Shown: piece by piece, positions 36,485-50,400 of the stretch
Layout of the letters: each line of letters starts with the position of its first letter
Position numbering within the stretch: the first letter of the stretch is position 1
NCBI GenBank assembly: GCA_900660155.1
Contig: CABFPE010000301.1
Location: 238,147-302,146 of the forward strand
Reading direction: 5' to 3'
Length of the DNA: 64,000 nt
Origin: Hofstenia miamia
Lineage: Eukaryota; Xenacoelomorpha; Acoela; Hofsteniidae
Made by a program: the position numbers and the translations under genes
The notes under the pieces: generated by a model
The model's input: the letters and a program-made list of their open reading frames with translations, nothing else
What the model was told of the DNA's origin: nothing
Database searches by the model: none

Positions 36485-39400
36485 TTAAATTTTTATAAGC
36501 TGTTCAAAAAAATTTAAATATCAGTACGAATTTTTTTCGTATTAGCATTTTTGAATCACAAGTAACTCTGTTCCTGCTTTTAAATAAAATTTATAAATTT
36601 TATATAATTAAGTATTTTTAATTTTTTTATTACATTTAAGTAAAACAAAAAAATCATATCTTACACTTCTCAGTTTTCTATAATAAAAATGGCCAATGTC
36701 ACATTATTTCTTTAATGTAAGTTCCTAGTTTGTTAGTATAAATACTAAGTATGGCCCTTTTCTTAAACGGAAACTGATGTTCGAAGTTAAAATTACAGAA
36801 CTGAATGTATCGATGTAGAGGGTGTGCATAAGTGGAAAAGGAATTATTGTGATAGTTGGTTGTTGGTTCCAATTTCATTTGTTTCATGTGGAAAGAATCC
36901 AGTGAACTTTTTTTTCCAATTTTGTTTGAAATTGCTTTTTCAGTGTTTCGATAAATGTTATATATTTATTGCAAATAGCAAGTGTTTATAGCCTAAGACC
37001 TTTATTAACTATATGATTCCGTAAATTCCAAATTTTTTGATTTGCATTCTGTCTTAACTATACAATTTAATCGAGCTGTTAAGGCGGAAACTTTATTCGT
37101 TTTCCCAACCTTCCTATTTTTATGTGGTAAAATCAATAAAGAATATCTCTTGGCTTTGATTAAAATCTTCATTATTTTCTTAAATATCGTATGATAACAA
37201 TTAAGTTTTTGAAGCATTTATTATTATATCCTTCTCATCCCACTCAGAGTTAATTTAATGAAATTAGTAAGTTTATATGGAGGAAGTATACAGAAATAAA
37301 TATAGATATAATTTCTGCCTAGCGCTTGATCAATTATTGTCTGACGCGAACAAAAGAAATATAATTCCCATACCACATGTGTGGGATTCGGTTTACGCTG
37401 CCATTCGATCAACATATTTAGTTGATAACTTGTAGTAAGTTTTTGTTTTCTCAAGACCAAATGAGAAAAGTTGAAAATTGAATGGATAGATTTCAATTTG
37501 TGTACGCTCATATATATTTCATTAAACGATTAACGAAACATAGTAAGCTTATATTTTAACATTAAATTCTATTATATTTTAATGTAAATTCAGAAAGGTT
37601 GACCAATCAAGTTGGGTAGTTTACAAAGTCCTTTAGAATTTGTTGATGCCATAATCAAGCTGTATGTTGATTTCCTTTGCAGCTCTTTAATGATTAAGTC
37701 CTTGTTGTATGAAAAATTGTGATGTAATCATTTCTATTGTAGAAGTTGTCGAACTGTTTTACATTTCTCCTCTAATTTATAAGGGAGGGCCAGGGTATTA
37801 AAGCCGAACTATTCCAACTCATCATGACATTTGCCGAAATACATCTTTGTAGCATTTGATCTTAATGTCTCTGCCCAGCACTCAAAACTATGACAATGTT
37901 ATAACTAGATAATTGTATCAGCCTCCTCCAGATATTAACAACTATCAAAATGCTTAACCCCTTCTCCTTATTTTGAGCCACTCTGAAAAAAATCCTGGAT
38001 ATGTCTCTACATCATCATCTACCTACTTTGATGTATCTGTTTAAATGGACCTACTATATTTAAGTGACTTAATTTCTCTTGCCATTATTCGAAATGCAAA
38101 GTGTTAATAAAGGCTTTTTATTACCAAATTCGCAAACGTCGGCAATAAACCGTATTGCACTAATTATTTCTGCAAAATTAATTTACCATCTATAAGCATA
38201 CGTTGTGTTGTGATCGAAATGTAAGTGTTTCGTAGTTTAAATAGATCAAATGTTTTGATGATTCACGCACCTTCTAAAAGAACAAACCGATTTTCCTACA
38301 AATTTCAAACAAGTTTTTCCAAGCGCATTAGGAAAGTTTGAAATCGTGGAATATTCACTCATCTATTTGCGATCAATCTCCCATTTAATATTGAAAAAAT
38401 TTGTTCTAAGTTGTGTTGTTATGCCTAAAGCACGAGTTTTATGTTGTCTTCATGCTTCTGTAAGTGTAAAATAATTAATTAATTTATAACTTTTGCAAAA
38501 TTCACTTCATCATCGCCATTTGTTGCAAAATCCGGTTTTTTTGTTATTTTCTCATAATGATTTATAGTTGTAATCACTTCCTCATCCATTGAGAAGTTTT
38601 AAAATCATTGAATGAATTTGCGACCGCGCACAATAAATCAATATGTAATCGATTTGTCTCGAATTGTAAATTAAATTAATTCAATGAAATGTATTCTCTC
38701 AAACCAGTCTCTTATTTAAGTGAGCAAATTTAATGATGCCTTCCTTTAACGCCACAAACAATTTCATATTTCTTATTGAAGCGATGCATCTAAAGCGCTC
38801 TATCTGAAATTTCAGGCAAATTTGATTTTACCTACCTGTAGAGTAGATAGTCTGTTTCGTTCTTTACTTCTTCAAGGGAAAGTTTCTGCATTTCAGATGC
38901 CTTTATTTTTTTTATAAGTTGTGATTGTATCAGTTAAGCCCCTGTTGTACTAATCTATGTCCCCAAATTCTATACGGTGAAATAATAGCAATTCAATAAT
39001 CAAATCACAACAACATTTCGGAAATTGGTTACCCTCCTTTAAAAACCGGTATAAACGAGTATTAATGATTTTAACTCTCAAATTAAGAACACAATTGAAT
39101 ACATTACTTTAAAAGTTATATTGGTTCTCAACCTTATCGAAACGTAAAACGTCAATTCCGCTAAATTTCTAAAGCTAAAATTGAAATGATCTACAGTTCA
39201 AACTAAATAAGTAAAGTATGAAAAAACATAGGGATGTCATTTCTTGTAAGAATCGATGATGTATGTTTTGTTTTGAAATTGATTTTAATGTTTGGACCAT
39301 AAGGCAATGGGAGGTGACAACTGTTCGACTTAATTGATTGAATGTAGTTTTTTATTATACTAGTATTACATGTAAGTTTACAATGGCTTTATCATTTAAA

Positions 39401-40696
39401 ATCGATATTTAATTTGCTTAAGTAAATAATACGTTAAAATTGGAGAAACCTCCGTGCAACATCTCATACAGAAAAGAATTGTCAGTTCACTTAAGGAAAC
39501 ATGGTAAAATTGAAAATGACCAATCTGTGTTGTCCGGTTCAGGTCATTGAAAACAAACTCTACCCAATAGTTCATTATTTTTTGTTTTCTCCTTAAGAAA
39601 TCAAATTTAACCTAAAGCTAAAAACCACATGTAATGAATAACTTTTAAGCTGATCTGCAAAGTGTCAAATTTATGCACTTAAATCAATTAGAGAGTGACA
39701 ATATCATGTAAATATGGGCCCGACCCAACCCGAAACTTTGACTTTGATTTGAGGTTATGGATCTCTGTCCAATAAAATGATATTTAACAATCAATTTCTA
39801 AAACAGGAATTTAATGGATCACTCTCAAATCCAGCGTCAATTTAGATCAGTGTTTTTTAATAATCAATCTAATCTTTGTACCCGAACCCGACCCGAGCCG
39901 ACAATTTGATACCCGAAACCCAAAGTCGGTTCGGGTTTTATCGAGTACTCGATTTCAATTAAGAATAAAATTCGCTGCAGTTGTGAATTGTTAAATGTTG
40001 GGTTAGAGGTTAGAAACATGCCTTTAGTAAAGTTTTTCGTGAGTTAGGTGTGCAATTTTGAGATAGCACTTCACCAACTTGTTTTATCACAGTTGGAGAC
40101 CGTTTGCCAATCATGTGCATGTTTACACCTTTTCGATTCACATTCATTTAACGCGCGACCACAATAAACGATATCTTTCTCATTGCGCGCTTCTTGGTAC
40201 TCTAACAGTTCACAGAATCCGTCTGACATTCACATTATATTAACCCGTAGCTACGAACGCTAGTCTCACCTCTACATCTTTATGCATAACTTCCATATTA
40301 GGATTCACATCTCCATTACTGTTTGCTGGCTTTAGCGGCGACTTGACTCTCTATTACGTTTTTTAATAATTGGCATTATTGTTCACGTCATCATTTGAAT
40401 GCATTCAGCATGCATAAATTCATCATTTACCTACAATTAGATTGGTCGTTTATCAAACGAGCTGGCCCTGGCAGATTTGGAATCAATGACTTAATCGGTA
40501 ATAATCCTTCTTACACATTTTAGTAGTGGACGATTTCTTAGGCATAGCATAAAGTTTGGGGACATAATTTTATGTTTTCTATTAAATGTTAATTATGATG
40601 TTTGACGAAAGAGAGTGAGATCCTCGTCTAATATAGGTTGTGTTGTTAAACAAGAGAATGTGTTGTTCTAACAGTATATTATTTACTTACTGTATG

Positions 40697-40731
<35 letters not shown>

Positions 40732-40997
40732 TATATAATTACCTCCTTCCGTGTATTTTGTCCAAATAACCATGTAAGCTGATTTTTCCACATAAATTCT
40801 TGAATTTTTGTAGGACATAGTCTTTTAGTATTCCCTACCTTTATGCAAAATATTTTAAGGATCGATGAGTTTTTAGCGAGTAATCGCAAAAAGTATAATT
40901 TTCGGCCCAAAACCCCAAATCCCTCTATGGAGTGAAAATTTTACTCAAGTCCCTCTATGTAGCGGGTTTTTGAATAAGTCATACTACCTAGAGGGAG

Positions 40998-41029
<32 letters not shown>

Positions 41030-41397
41030 NCTAACACCCCGCAACATAATAGAAACCTGAGGAATGCTATATGAGAACAACACATACAGGAGTATGTCTA
41101 CCTTCCCCAATAGATTTTCAAATTATCTCTATTTCTTTTATGAGTCCGGTATTATTCCCACTCAGTTTAATAAAATTTTTCTTATACTTATTCTTTGTTA
41201 TGTGGCATAACACAACACTTAAAATTTCTACACAACACAAGATGTTTTGTTGTGCTGTGCACTCAACAACCAACAGTAAGCCTGCCAAATGTTGCACTTT
41301 TTAAAATGGCTCATATATGTAATAATTTACTTTATACAAAAATTTTTACATTACGGATTTGGAAAGGAGGTCCAATTTCTTATGGATAAGATTCAAG

Positions 41398-41432
<35 letters not shown>

Positions 41433-44400
41433 ACGAAGTGTAATTTTAACCAATTGTTTTATCTAGTTTTTATTGCAATAGCAATTTTTTGCGCTTGTCG
41501 CTAGACTAGGAAAAAACGATTTCTTTAGTTTTTGTTAATAGCAATTCTATTCAATGTTTCATCGTATCGGAAACTTATTCAACATGCTTTAGATCGTGGA
41601 AATCTTCGTTTTTCTTTAATGTATGACCAAGTCAGTTGTCATTTACAGTGTATTATTTTGAAAGCTACGGTAAGCTGAATTTATTCTCTGCTAAAATAAC
41701 TCCCTCATCAGAATTTGCCTCCAATGGATGTGAATGGGTTAGCGGATCCATATGTCAAGAGTCACTTAGTTCCAGGATCGACCAAAGTTTGTACCTTCAT
41801 GTCTCCGCATGTTACTATTGTGTGAATGTTCGCCCCGCATGCCTTAGTTTTAATGCTTGCATTTGGCCCTTCCCTCGAAAAGCATTTTACAGCTTATCAT
41901 GATGTTCAACCAATGGATGAATTCATTGACGGGGTGGTTGCAGGCTTAGGGCATTGCTATCAAATGGCAACAGTTTAAATTTACCAAAATAAATATATGC
42001 AAATCGCTTCAGAGATTTGTATGAAAACGGGGCTGTCGCAAACTTCATAAGAAATTTGGCAAAGTGTACCATGTGTTGCAAATTCAAAGACATCGTTGCC
42101 TAGCAACTGCATCAAATTATTTTTCTCGTTAAATTAAATTGTTTCAATACGGCTTAAGATCAAATAACGAGACATTTTTTAACGAGGCAATTTATCACCA
42201 TTTTCTGTATTTCATTTCATATTTAGTTTGTCAGTTTTATGACCACTGTAAATTTTGGAGCTTTATTTCTTCAACTATTAATATTAACTAATATTATGCA
42301 TTTATGCAACCTACAGAAAACCTAAAGATAAAGTGCAAACCCGATGCCAAGTCGAGTCCTTCAGTGTTTCATCAGAGAAATTTTATATTGTAATACCTTC
42401 CTCTCTAATGAACTTATTGTTTATATTTGAAAGGTTAAGACAGAATTATATTTATTTTGGCAACTTTATAAATGTAGCTTAGATCTCGAAAGGTTATCAC
42501 CCATAGTCACTAGGAGAATGTCGTGGGTTATAAACACGACCGGATCGGACCTACAAATCAGAATTTTTTTCAGGATTTATAATCGTTCAAAATGTATAAA
42601 TCACTGAGTTTCAGGGATAGTGTGTACCCAGTTCAAATGTCACCACAAACTAAAAACGCATATTTTGAGCATTTTATGAAAGCAAATGACCACAAACCTG
42701 GGAATTATTTGAATATTTTTAACTAGTGGCGCATTATTGCAGGTTCAATAAAACATTGTTGCAAATAACTATGAATTAGCATTGCAATAATAGTAAAAAT
42801 ATTGTAGCACATTTTCAAATGTGAAATTGTGTAGATTTTCTTTCAAAACATCTCTGCACAATCTTAATTTCTTAAATAAGCATATTTTTGATAATTTCGA
42901 AAATGGTAAGGAATATTTGAGTGATTTTTAAAAATCCGATTCCTAGTTATAAATGAGCTGACCTCATTTTAGGCTGGAGTTTTTGTTAGATTTGTTATTT
43001 GAATTTCAATTTGACAACAATCTAGGTTTTATGCAATGCTTTTAACTGTAACCTTGTAACATAAAGCACACGCTTTAATTCATGAAAAGATGCGGAATTC
43101 TTTTTAATATTTAATTAAAATCAATATTAATTAACCATTTTTGTATTATTTTTGTTGTTAGAGTGATGGTTGTTGCCTATTTTCGTTAAATCCAAGCTTG
43201 AGCAACAAGGGAAATCTGTTTTTCGGATACTTGTTATTGATTTCTATATTACTTTAATGTTGGAATAAATATTTCAAACTCATCCATTTGTCTTTAAGCA
43301 CTTATAATTTATTTAACTGTCAACGAAATTGTTGCTACGCTCAAAAAGTCACAAACTTCTGTGATTCCTAAACAATAATATTTTATATTTTCAACAGCAT
43401 GGTATTCGCAAGGAGTTCTTTTATGTCATGATTTTTTTAACTTAGCACTTTGGCATGCTTAGTGTAAATTAGGCTTAAAGTTTGAGCTACCTTTTATCCT
43501 ATTTCGTCATGATTTAGTTACCTAAATTTTATTCAAATCTACTTTTGTTTAGACAACTTTTTATGTGCGCCTTATATTCCGGAAAATAGGGTATTTATAG
43601 TAGAATTGAATTTTTATGTACATCAATTTGTGTGCTTTTCATAAGAAATTTATTAAAAAACGTTTTTCCAAATATGCATTTTAAACATGTTTTTTCAAAA
43701 ATTCACGAGATTTCTAAAATGTGCCATCTCCAAACTTTCAGCTTTATTTATTATTTCGATACATTATCATCGATAATCGTTGTGAAACAATGCATGTAGT
43801 AAATCCAAATTATGAAATTTGAAACAAAAATCCACTGAAAATAATCCGGTTTTAGTAACTTTTCAAATATTTAAAAAAAACACTGAAAAATCAAGTTTTT
43901 TTCAAACCCCTTTTTAACCCTGTATGGAACAATCAGTATTTAGTTGTATGCAGAGGTTTTGCGTTCCAATCGTGTTAGCATGAGCAATTTGTTTCGACGA
44001 GTGAATAGCGTCTTTCTATTTAGGCTACCAAACAAAGATCCAGTACCAAGCAGAAAACCTTGAATCCTATATTCAACGAAGCATTAAACTATTTTGGTGT
44101 CACCACTGAAGACTATTATTCGAAAACCGTGAGACTCTCCATTTTTGACGAGGACTGTTTTGGTCAGAATGAGTTTATTGGAGAAGTCCGAGTGCGGCTG
44201 AATAATTTGCGTCATAAGGAAGTGCAAACTTTTGATTTGCCTCTTCAAAAACAGCTTGATGTAAGTTTCCGTCTAAATTTTGGTCATTTTGAGGCATCAT
44301 TCTCTCCTTTCTTGATATGATATTAAACTTACCTTGTCAGAGAGTGTTTGTACTCCCTCCACAGCTCTCATTAATTTTGTGTCCTTAACGACCTTTAGCA

Positions 44401-47400
44401 AGCACTAATTGTATTTATATCACCTCATTCATCACTGCCGCTAATAATATCTCATGCCCTATTTCATTATACAGGTCATTCATGAATTCATTTAGACATT
44501 ATTTTATATTATTAACATCGTCTGCTTGCCTCCTTTCAATTGAATCGTTTTTACATTCTTAAATATTAGTAACTAGTAAATCGACCACCTGATATCCAGT
44601 TTTGTTTTTTGAAGTTAATGAATTGAAATATTTCACTGGGAAATTTCCTCAATTTGAATTTGATTGATTTTTGCTGTTGTTTATTTTTGAATTTTGTATA
44701 GCCGCAAATTTATTTTACTCCGTCTACGAAAATCGATAAAATTAGGCAAAGTGTATGAAATACCTATTACTCTATGAAGTAAAGTACAGACGTGGCGGCC
44801 TTGGTTATTCGGTTTGATTTCCCATATGATTTAACTCTTTATATTGCACTTTTGATTATTATTTATAGAAACCTTGCCGAGGCACTTCAAAGCTTGAAAT
44901 CAAGTCTACCCATTTCTCTATCCTGCATCGTTTTTTCCCTCTTAATGAGCATTTGTATGTTAATTTTAGATAAAAATCAATTTGATTTGCACGCTGGTTG
45001 GAATTGCATTTAACTACGGCGAAGAAAGTTTTGACGACCTTTTGATATTTCCTAATTAAGTTAAAAACTGAAGGTAGTTTAATTTTGCAATTTTAGGTCA
45101 AATTCTTTTCCCAATTAACTTAAATCATTTCGTTTTGGCTTTGTGCTCACTCAAGTTGTCACATATCTAAATTAGGCTTAAATAATGTACGAGGTAATTG
45201 CATTGGACCGAAATAACCTTTGTCATCACATAATATTATGTATCAGTGTTTCTATTTCTGGAATTTTGAATTTCATTTTTTGGAGATGGTGATTCACGCT
45301 TAAATTTTAAATGATATCCTGCAAGTTCTTAAACAGTTTTAGCAATTCAAATTAGAAATTTTCCCTAACTCTGCGCGAGTATTCTTAATGTAATACAATA
45401 TTATTACGAAGGGTGTCCTAAAAGAAATGACAGACATAGAACAAATTTTCTGTGTTTGTTAGTATACTGCTGTCTATAGATTTGAGTTATCCCTATAATA
45501 AGTAAACTCTATTCATGGCTTAGATTGTGAAAAGATAACACTCTTTATGAGTGCACAGCGAATATTTAAAGTTCATGAATTTAATGAAACCCCGCAAGAT
45601 ATGCATTCCCAGCCAGTAAGTATATGTTTTAAAGTTAGTCTTTCCTATGTGACATCGTCAACATGGTGCAAAGACTTCAGAAATGGCGAATGTTTTGTAG
45701 TGGTATGATGATAAAATTGGCCGTTCAAAATCAGTTGGAGGACTGGAGAATGTTGAAACGCCGCGGGCAATGATTGCACAAAACAAGCGATTACAGGTAA
45801 GAGATATGGTAAAGAAAACTCGTAGTTCAATGTCCACAAGGTTGATATTGCTCGTTATGCTTATAATCACCAGATGAATAACAAACAAAACAACATCGTT
45901 TGGTTGGCTGATGGCAATGAAAGACCACAGATTGGTTCGGCCAGATAATTATCATTCATCACGACAATGCATCAAGTCATTCTGCAGCCGTAGTTCAGTA
46001 ATATCTGGCAGATAAGAATGATCGAGCTGCCCACATTCTCCTTGGGTATTCCCACTCATTCCACTGAGTTAAAGACTAGAGAAACTGATTTTGAATGGTT
46101 CCAGCAATACTATCAAATGCAGTAGAAAAGTTTACTTAAGTGCATCGAACTTGGTGGAAACTGTGATCAAGGCACCCGATAATAGTTTGTAATTTCTTGT
46201 GCAATAAAGTTTTTGTTGCTTTTGAGGCAACCTTCGTATTATTATGGTTTACACAGAGAATAATTCTGAAAAATAGCATAGCTGAGACTTAAAAACATGT
46301 TTTGTGGCATTAAAAGTATGTGTTTTAACTGTTAAGGAAAAACCATATTTATTTTAAGCAGCTGCTATACAATTTCTGTTTCTGCTTTTTTAAAAATTTA
46401 TTGATTACAGGCAAGTTACGATTATTAAAGGAATGTTTTTTTCGTCACCGTCTTCATAAATTTGTAAAATGTCTAGAATAATAACGCCCCCTTTCTACTC
46501 AAAGAATAAATGTTCAGTTTTGGATAACCTCAAATATAACAATTTGATTAAATATAGAAATCGTTTTTTGAGTAATGACTAGAAAGCAGGAAAATATCAA
46601 TTTTCGTGTAGAAAAACGCACAGGCAAATATTGTCGAATATTTCTAAAGAGAATTTTATTGCAGCATTCAAGTTCTTTTTTGCAGCATACTGAAATTTCC
46701 ACTAACGGGGTATCTCTAAAAAAAATTGAAATATAATTATCTTAAACTTAAACGGTCTATCCTCTATTTAAAGTACAAACCCTTTTTCTATATTTACAAA
46801 TAATTTTCTCTAAGCCTATTGGCAAATTTGAAAATCTTGGGGTATGATAGGTCTATTGGGCAATATGCTTTAATGCAATGTTGAAAATTTTAATTAAGCC
46901 TGAAAAGATGAACCATTTTTATTTGAAAATTTCGAATTTTTGAACAAGATATAAATTCTTTCCATACTTAATTTCATATATTTATAAAGTTTTGAGCCCA
47001 TTTAAAGAATAAAGAACTTTGCGTATTTCTTGATGCGTGCAAAGATATTACAAATCTATTGAGGTGTGCATGCGCAAAGTCAGAGGTTAATAGTTGTTTG
47101 TGTTCGTTTCAAATCGTTCCTATTCGTATGAAAAAACAGATTTTCTTTAAAAAACGTTTTTCATGGTCATGTATATATGGGACGCTCTACACATTTTTCA
47201 CTTATTTTGATATGTTTGTCTTATTTAACGCAACAGAAAACTACAATCGTCTACTATCAAGGCTGGCAAAAGTGTATTTTTATATAAAAAACGTTTTAAA
47301 ACAATATTTTTTTGCTTTTATACAGAATTAAGCCAAGGTACCGAAATTTTGCTAAAAACACACATAGTAGCGAACACTAAATTATGATAAACTTATCAAC

Positions 47401-50400
47401 ATTCAATTTTCGTTTCATATACGTTAACAAAACGCAAGTGTTGCTATTTTTCGGTTTAAAATCGGTTATATACGTATGAATGGACGAAACTCGAAAATTA
47501 TTTTCCAAACATTCCTATATAAATTTGAAAAAAAACATTTAAAAAACATTACAAAAATCAGTTGTTTTAAACTGTGGGTAATCATTTTTTAAACATATCA
47601 TGTTTAAAAACGGCCAACCCTGTCTACTATTATTTGTATGTATTTCTTCAAATTTTGAAGTTTACGTGTCTTAGTTAATGCTTTAATTTTGCTAGCAGCT
47701 CATATCTAATTAGATTTTAATCTTCTCATTTTGAAAATGGATATCTAGCGTAGAATTTGGGGGTTGCATTATATACTTCTCACAATTTAATAATAATTCG
47801 AGAATTAAGTTTTTGTACATGCGCGATTTTTTGGAATTATGTGAAAATGGTTGATAAGCAGATGCATGCGATGTTGTCTCTACAGGTACCCATGTCTTGA
47901 CTTATTCAATCTTATCATTATTTTCTCCTAACAACCATAATTATTCCTCGGACGTCGACAATGTGCTTTGTCTATTGAAAAGACGCGCAAAGTGTATCAC
48001 CGTTTTGTGTTTTCGTTCCACTCCAATGCCATTGTTCTTCGTGCCTCTAAGGAGTGTGTGAATTTTTAAATCTTTCGTTTTCTTTAAGTCCATATAAGGA
48101 TAAAGAAATTTATGAATTTATTAGGTTAAAATAAATTGAATAAATCCAATTTCGTTATCTTTATTAACAATGGTGTCTTCATTTTCTATGGCTTACAGGT
48201 GGATTCATCCTTTTTCTATGATGTGCATAACTCACATTTCTTAAGTGTTATTTTAATTCATCGATTACTCGATTTTTTAAGTTTTCAACAGTTATTATTT
48301 GACGTAGCACTTTTGTTTACCCGACTTTAACTGTTAGTGCAATTGCTTTGATTCGTTTTCTAATTTGATAGCAGTTATAAAACATTAATAAAATTGGAAA
48401 GGTCGTGGTAAATGTTTTCCAGCCGCAACCGGACATGAGCTGAAACATTGAAGCTACGGCTAACCATTACAAGTATTCGAACTATGCCGTGCCCGTGCCC
48501 ACATTAAAATACATATAAAATTTGATTTTCTAAAGCCTATTGATTTCCATATTAAAATCATCGAAAAGTTTGTTCCTTGAACAATTTGTTAAATTATTGA
48601 TACAATTTGCTGCCAAAAACATTTCATTTATAAAGTTTTAATCAAAAATGTTCAACGAAATAAAATTGCTGAAAAATACTTCAGATCGCGTTTCATTAAT
48701 GATTATAAATTTATAGCGTATCGGGCTCATGCTTGAAATTTTTTTAAATTTCGTGGCGTAGTGTCGTGCTTTGTGCTCACGATTCCAACACTGACTATGA
48801 CCGATGTTCACGGCCGTGTGCAGGTGCAAATCCCTAGTGTTGAGGCTATATTTTACAATTAGTAAAACAAATACATTTTCAATATTTTTCTTTTATCACA
48901 AAACTTTCTAATTGTTTTAAAGATGAATGAAGCAAGTCACCCTAAATACGCCCTTATCTTGAAAATCTCAACTCGATTACATCTATAATTGGGATACTAG
49001 CCGATTTCCTAAATTCGTGCATATGTATGTATATATTTACGTACTTAATATATGAATTTCGTATGTTCATATATTAATACATGTATCCACACAAACAAGA
49101 GAAGTCATTCCAAAAAGGTTGCTCATTAACATTAAAATAGTGTACAGACTGTAATTCGAGTGAAGATTTCGTGCGCTTCACAATCTTAAATAGTACATTG
49201 TACAGCTATTTGAATGTTTATGTAATATTAAAAAACAAGAAAGCTAGTTATTATTAGGTTTACGAGAGCACTAGGTTAACGAAATTTGTTTGTATACATT
49301 TCAATGGATCACAGCTAGATTTTGCTTTTAGTCAAAACATGTATTGGATTAGCAACTGTCCAGCCTGGCTTATTTTTGGATATTAAAAAAATTTACTCAC
49401 TACTCCATATTTAGCCGGATTTCAAATACTACGAAATTTATTCATAGCCATTTGTGGAAATCTCAATGTATTGAAAAGCCATGCATAAACTTTCACCATC
49501 GCTCAACTTTATTTACTACCAACTCTGCATGCAATTTCTTGAGTTTTATATGAAACGTCTGTGAAAAATATTGCATCATCTATTTAAGGCTAACCTCTTG
49601 TATTCATTCACTCGTGGAATTGCAATTTGTTTTTTGTCATTTTTATTATTAATCAATTTTCTGAGTCTTTCATCTAAGCGCTCTGCGGAAGTTCAATTTG
49701 TAATACATCTGACGGGCGATTTCGCTCCGACTATGCTAATATTCCTCCCCCATTTTTCACATTTCTTGTCCCGACATTCCTCCCAAATACATGTTTTTTA
49801 ATGCTTCCAGATTCGCCATTTTCCGTGGTGTGTTATATATTGAGGTAATGACCTGAGTGACTATTAGCGATGATCTTTGTGTCATTGATATAACGAATAA
49901 TTAATGTTAGTACTTAGAATCTGTTTCCAATTCAGAGTGGTCCTCTTTCTCCCTGCAATAAATAATATGGCAATTAATTTTATTAACTTTTCTAGAAACG
50001 TTTATACTTCTGTAATTTGTAGTTCTGAATATATTCTTGTTCTTTAAGTCATAACTTGCTTCGTTATCGATGTTCTCCTTCATTATTTTTGGCGTATTTT
50101 TTGTAATTTTCAGCTTCCAAAGTTGAAATTATGAGAATTAATTGTCTTGACTTTGTAATTTTGCGCTTTGTAATAATAACCTTCCATTTCAACGTCTTTG
50201 AAGATGGAATATTGTAATTCGAATTTGAATTAGGTTTTTGTCAAGTTTCGAATTTCCCACTGCGTTGATTGCTTGTGAATGATAGAAACGTGTATAAAAA
50301 ATTCAATTTTAATAATACTGATCTAATTTTTTGTATATAGAGATGGATAATACAGTAGAATTGCTGTGTAAGAATCTCCCTTATAACGACTAAAAATACA

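Larger units (their letters stand above)
29242..41592 (+). other. Rabphilin intron 8, 12.35 kb
   Basis: Mostly anonymous AT-rich DNA with (TA)n tracts at about 35664-35705, 35991-36015, 36283-36316, 36449-36480, 40698-40738, 41000-41029 and 41398-41433. A CCCGA-motif cluster (39717-39945) and one N at 41030 lie here. Possible hAT-like end CAGGGGTTTCTCAACA at 32160, without a partner end. No exon supported. Confidence 0.7.

Noticed and set aside
36170-36517. 115-codon open frame rich in Ile-Tyr
   Set aside because: It is created by two (TA)n tracts. The non-repeat parts have no similarity to anything I know.
43890-43925. hAT-like end (reverse complement CAGGGTTAAAAAGG)
   Set aside because: No matching left end or duplicated flank seen.
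48400-48840. Possible MITE with cgtgcccgtgccc and cacggccgtg words
   Set aside because: Ends do not pair convincingly and no target duplication is visible.
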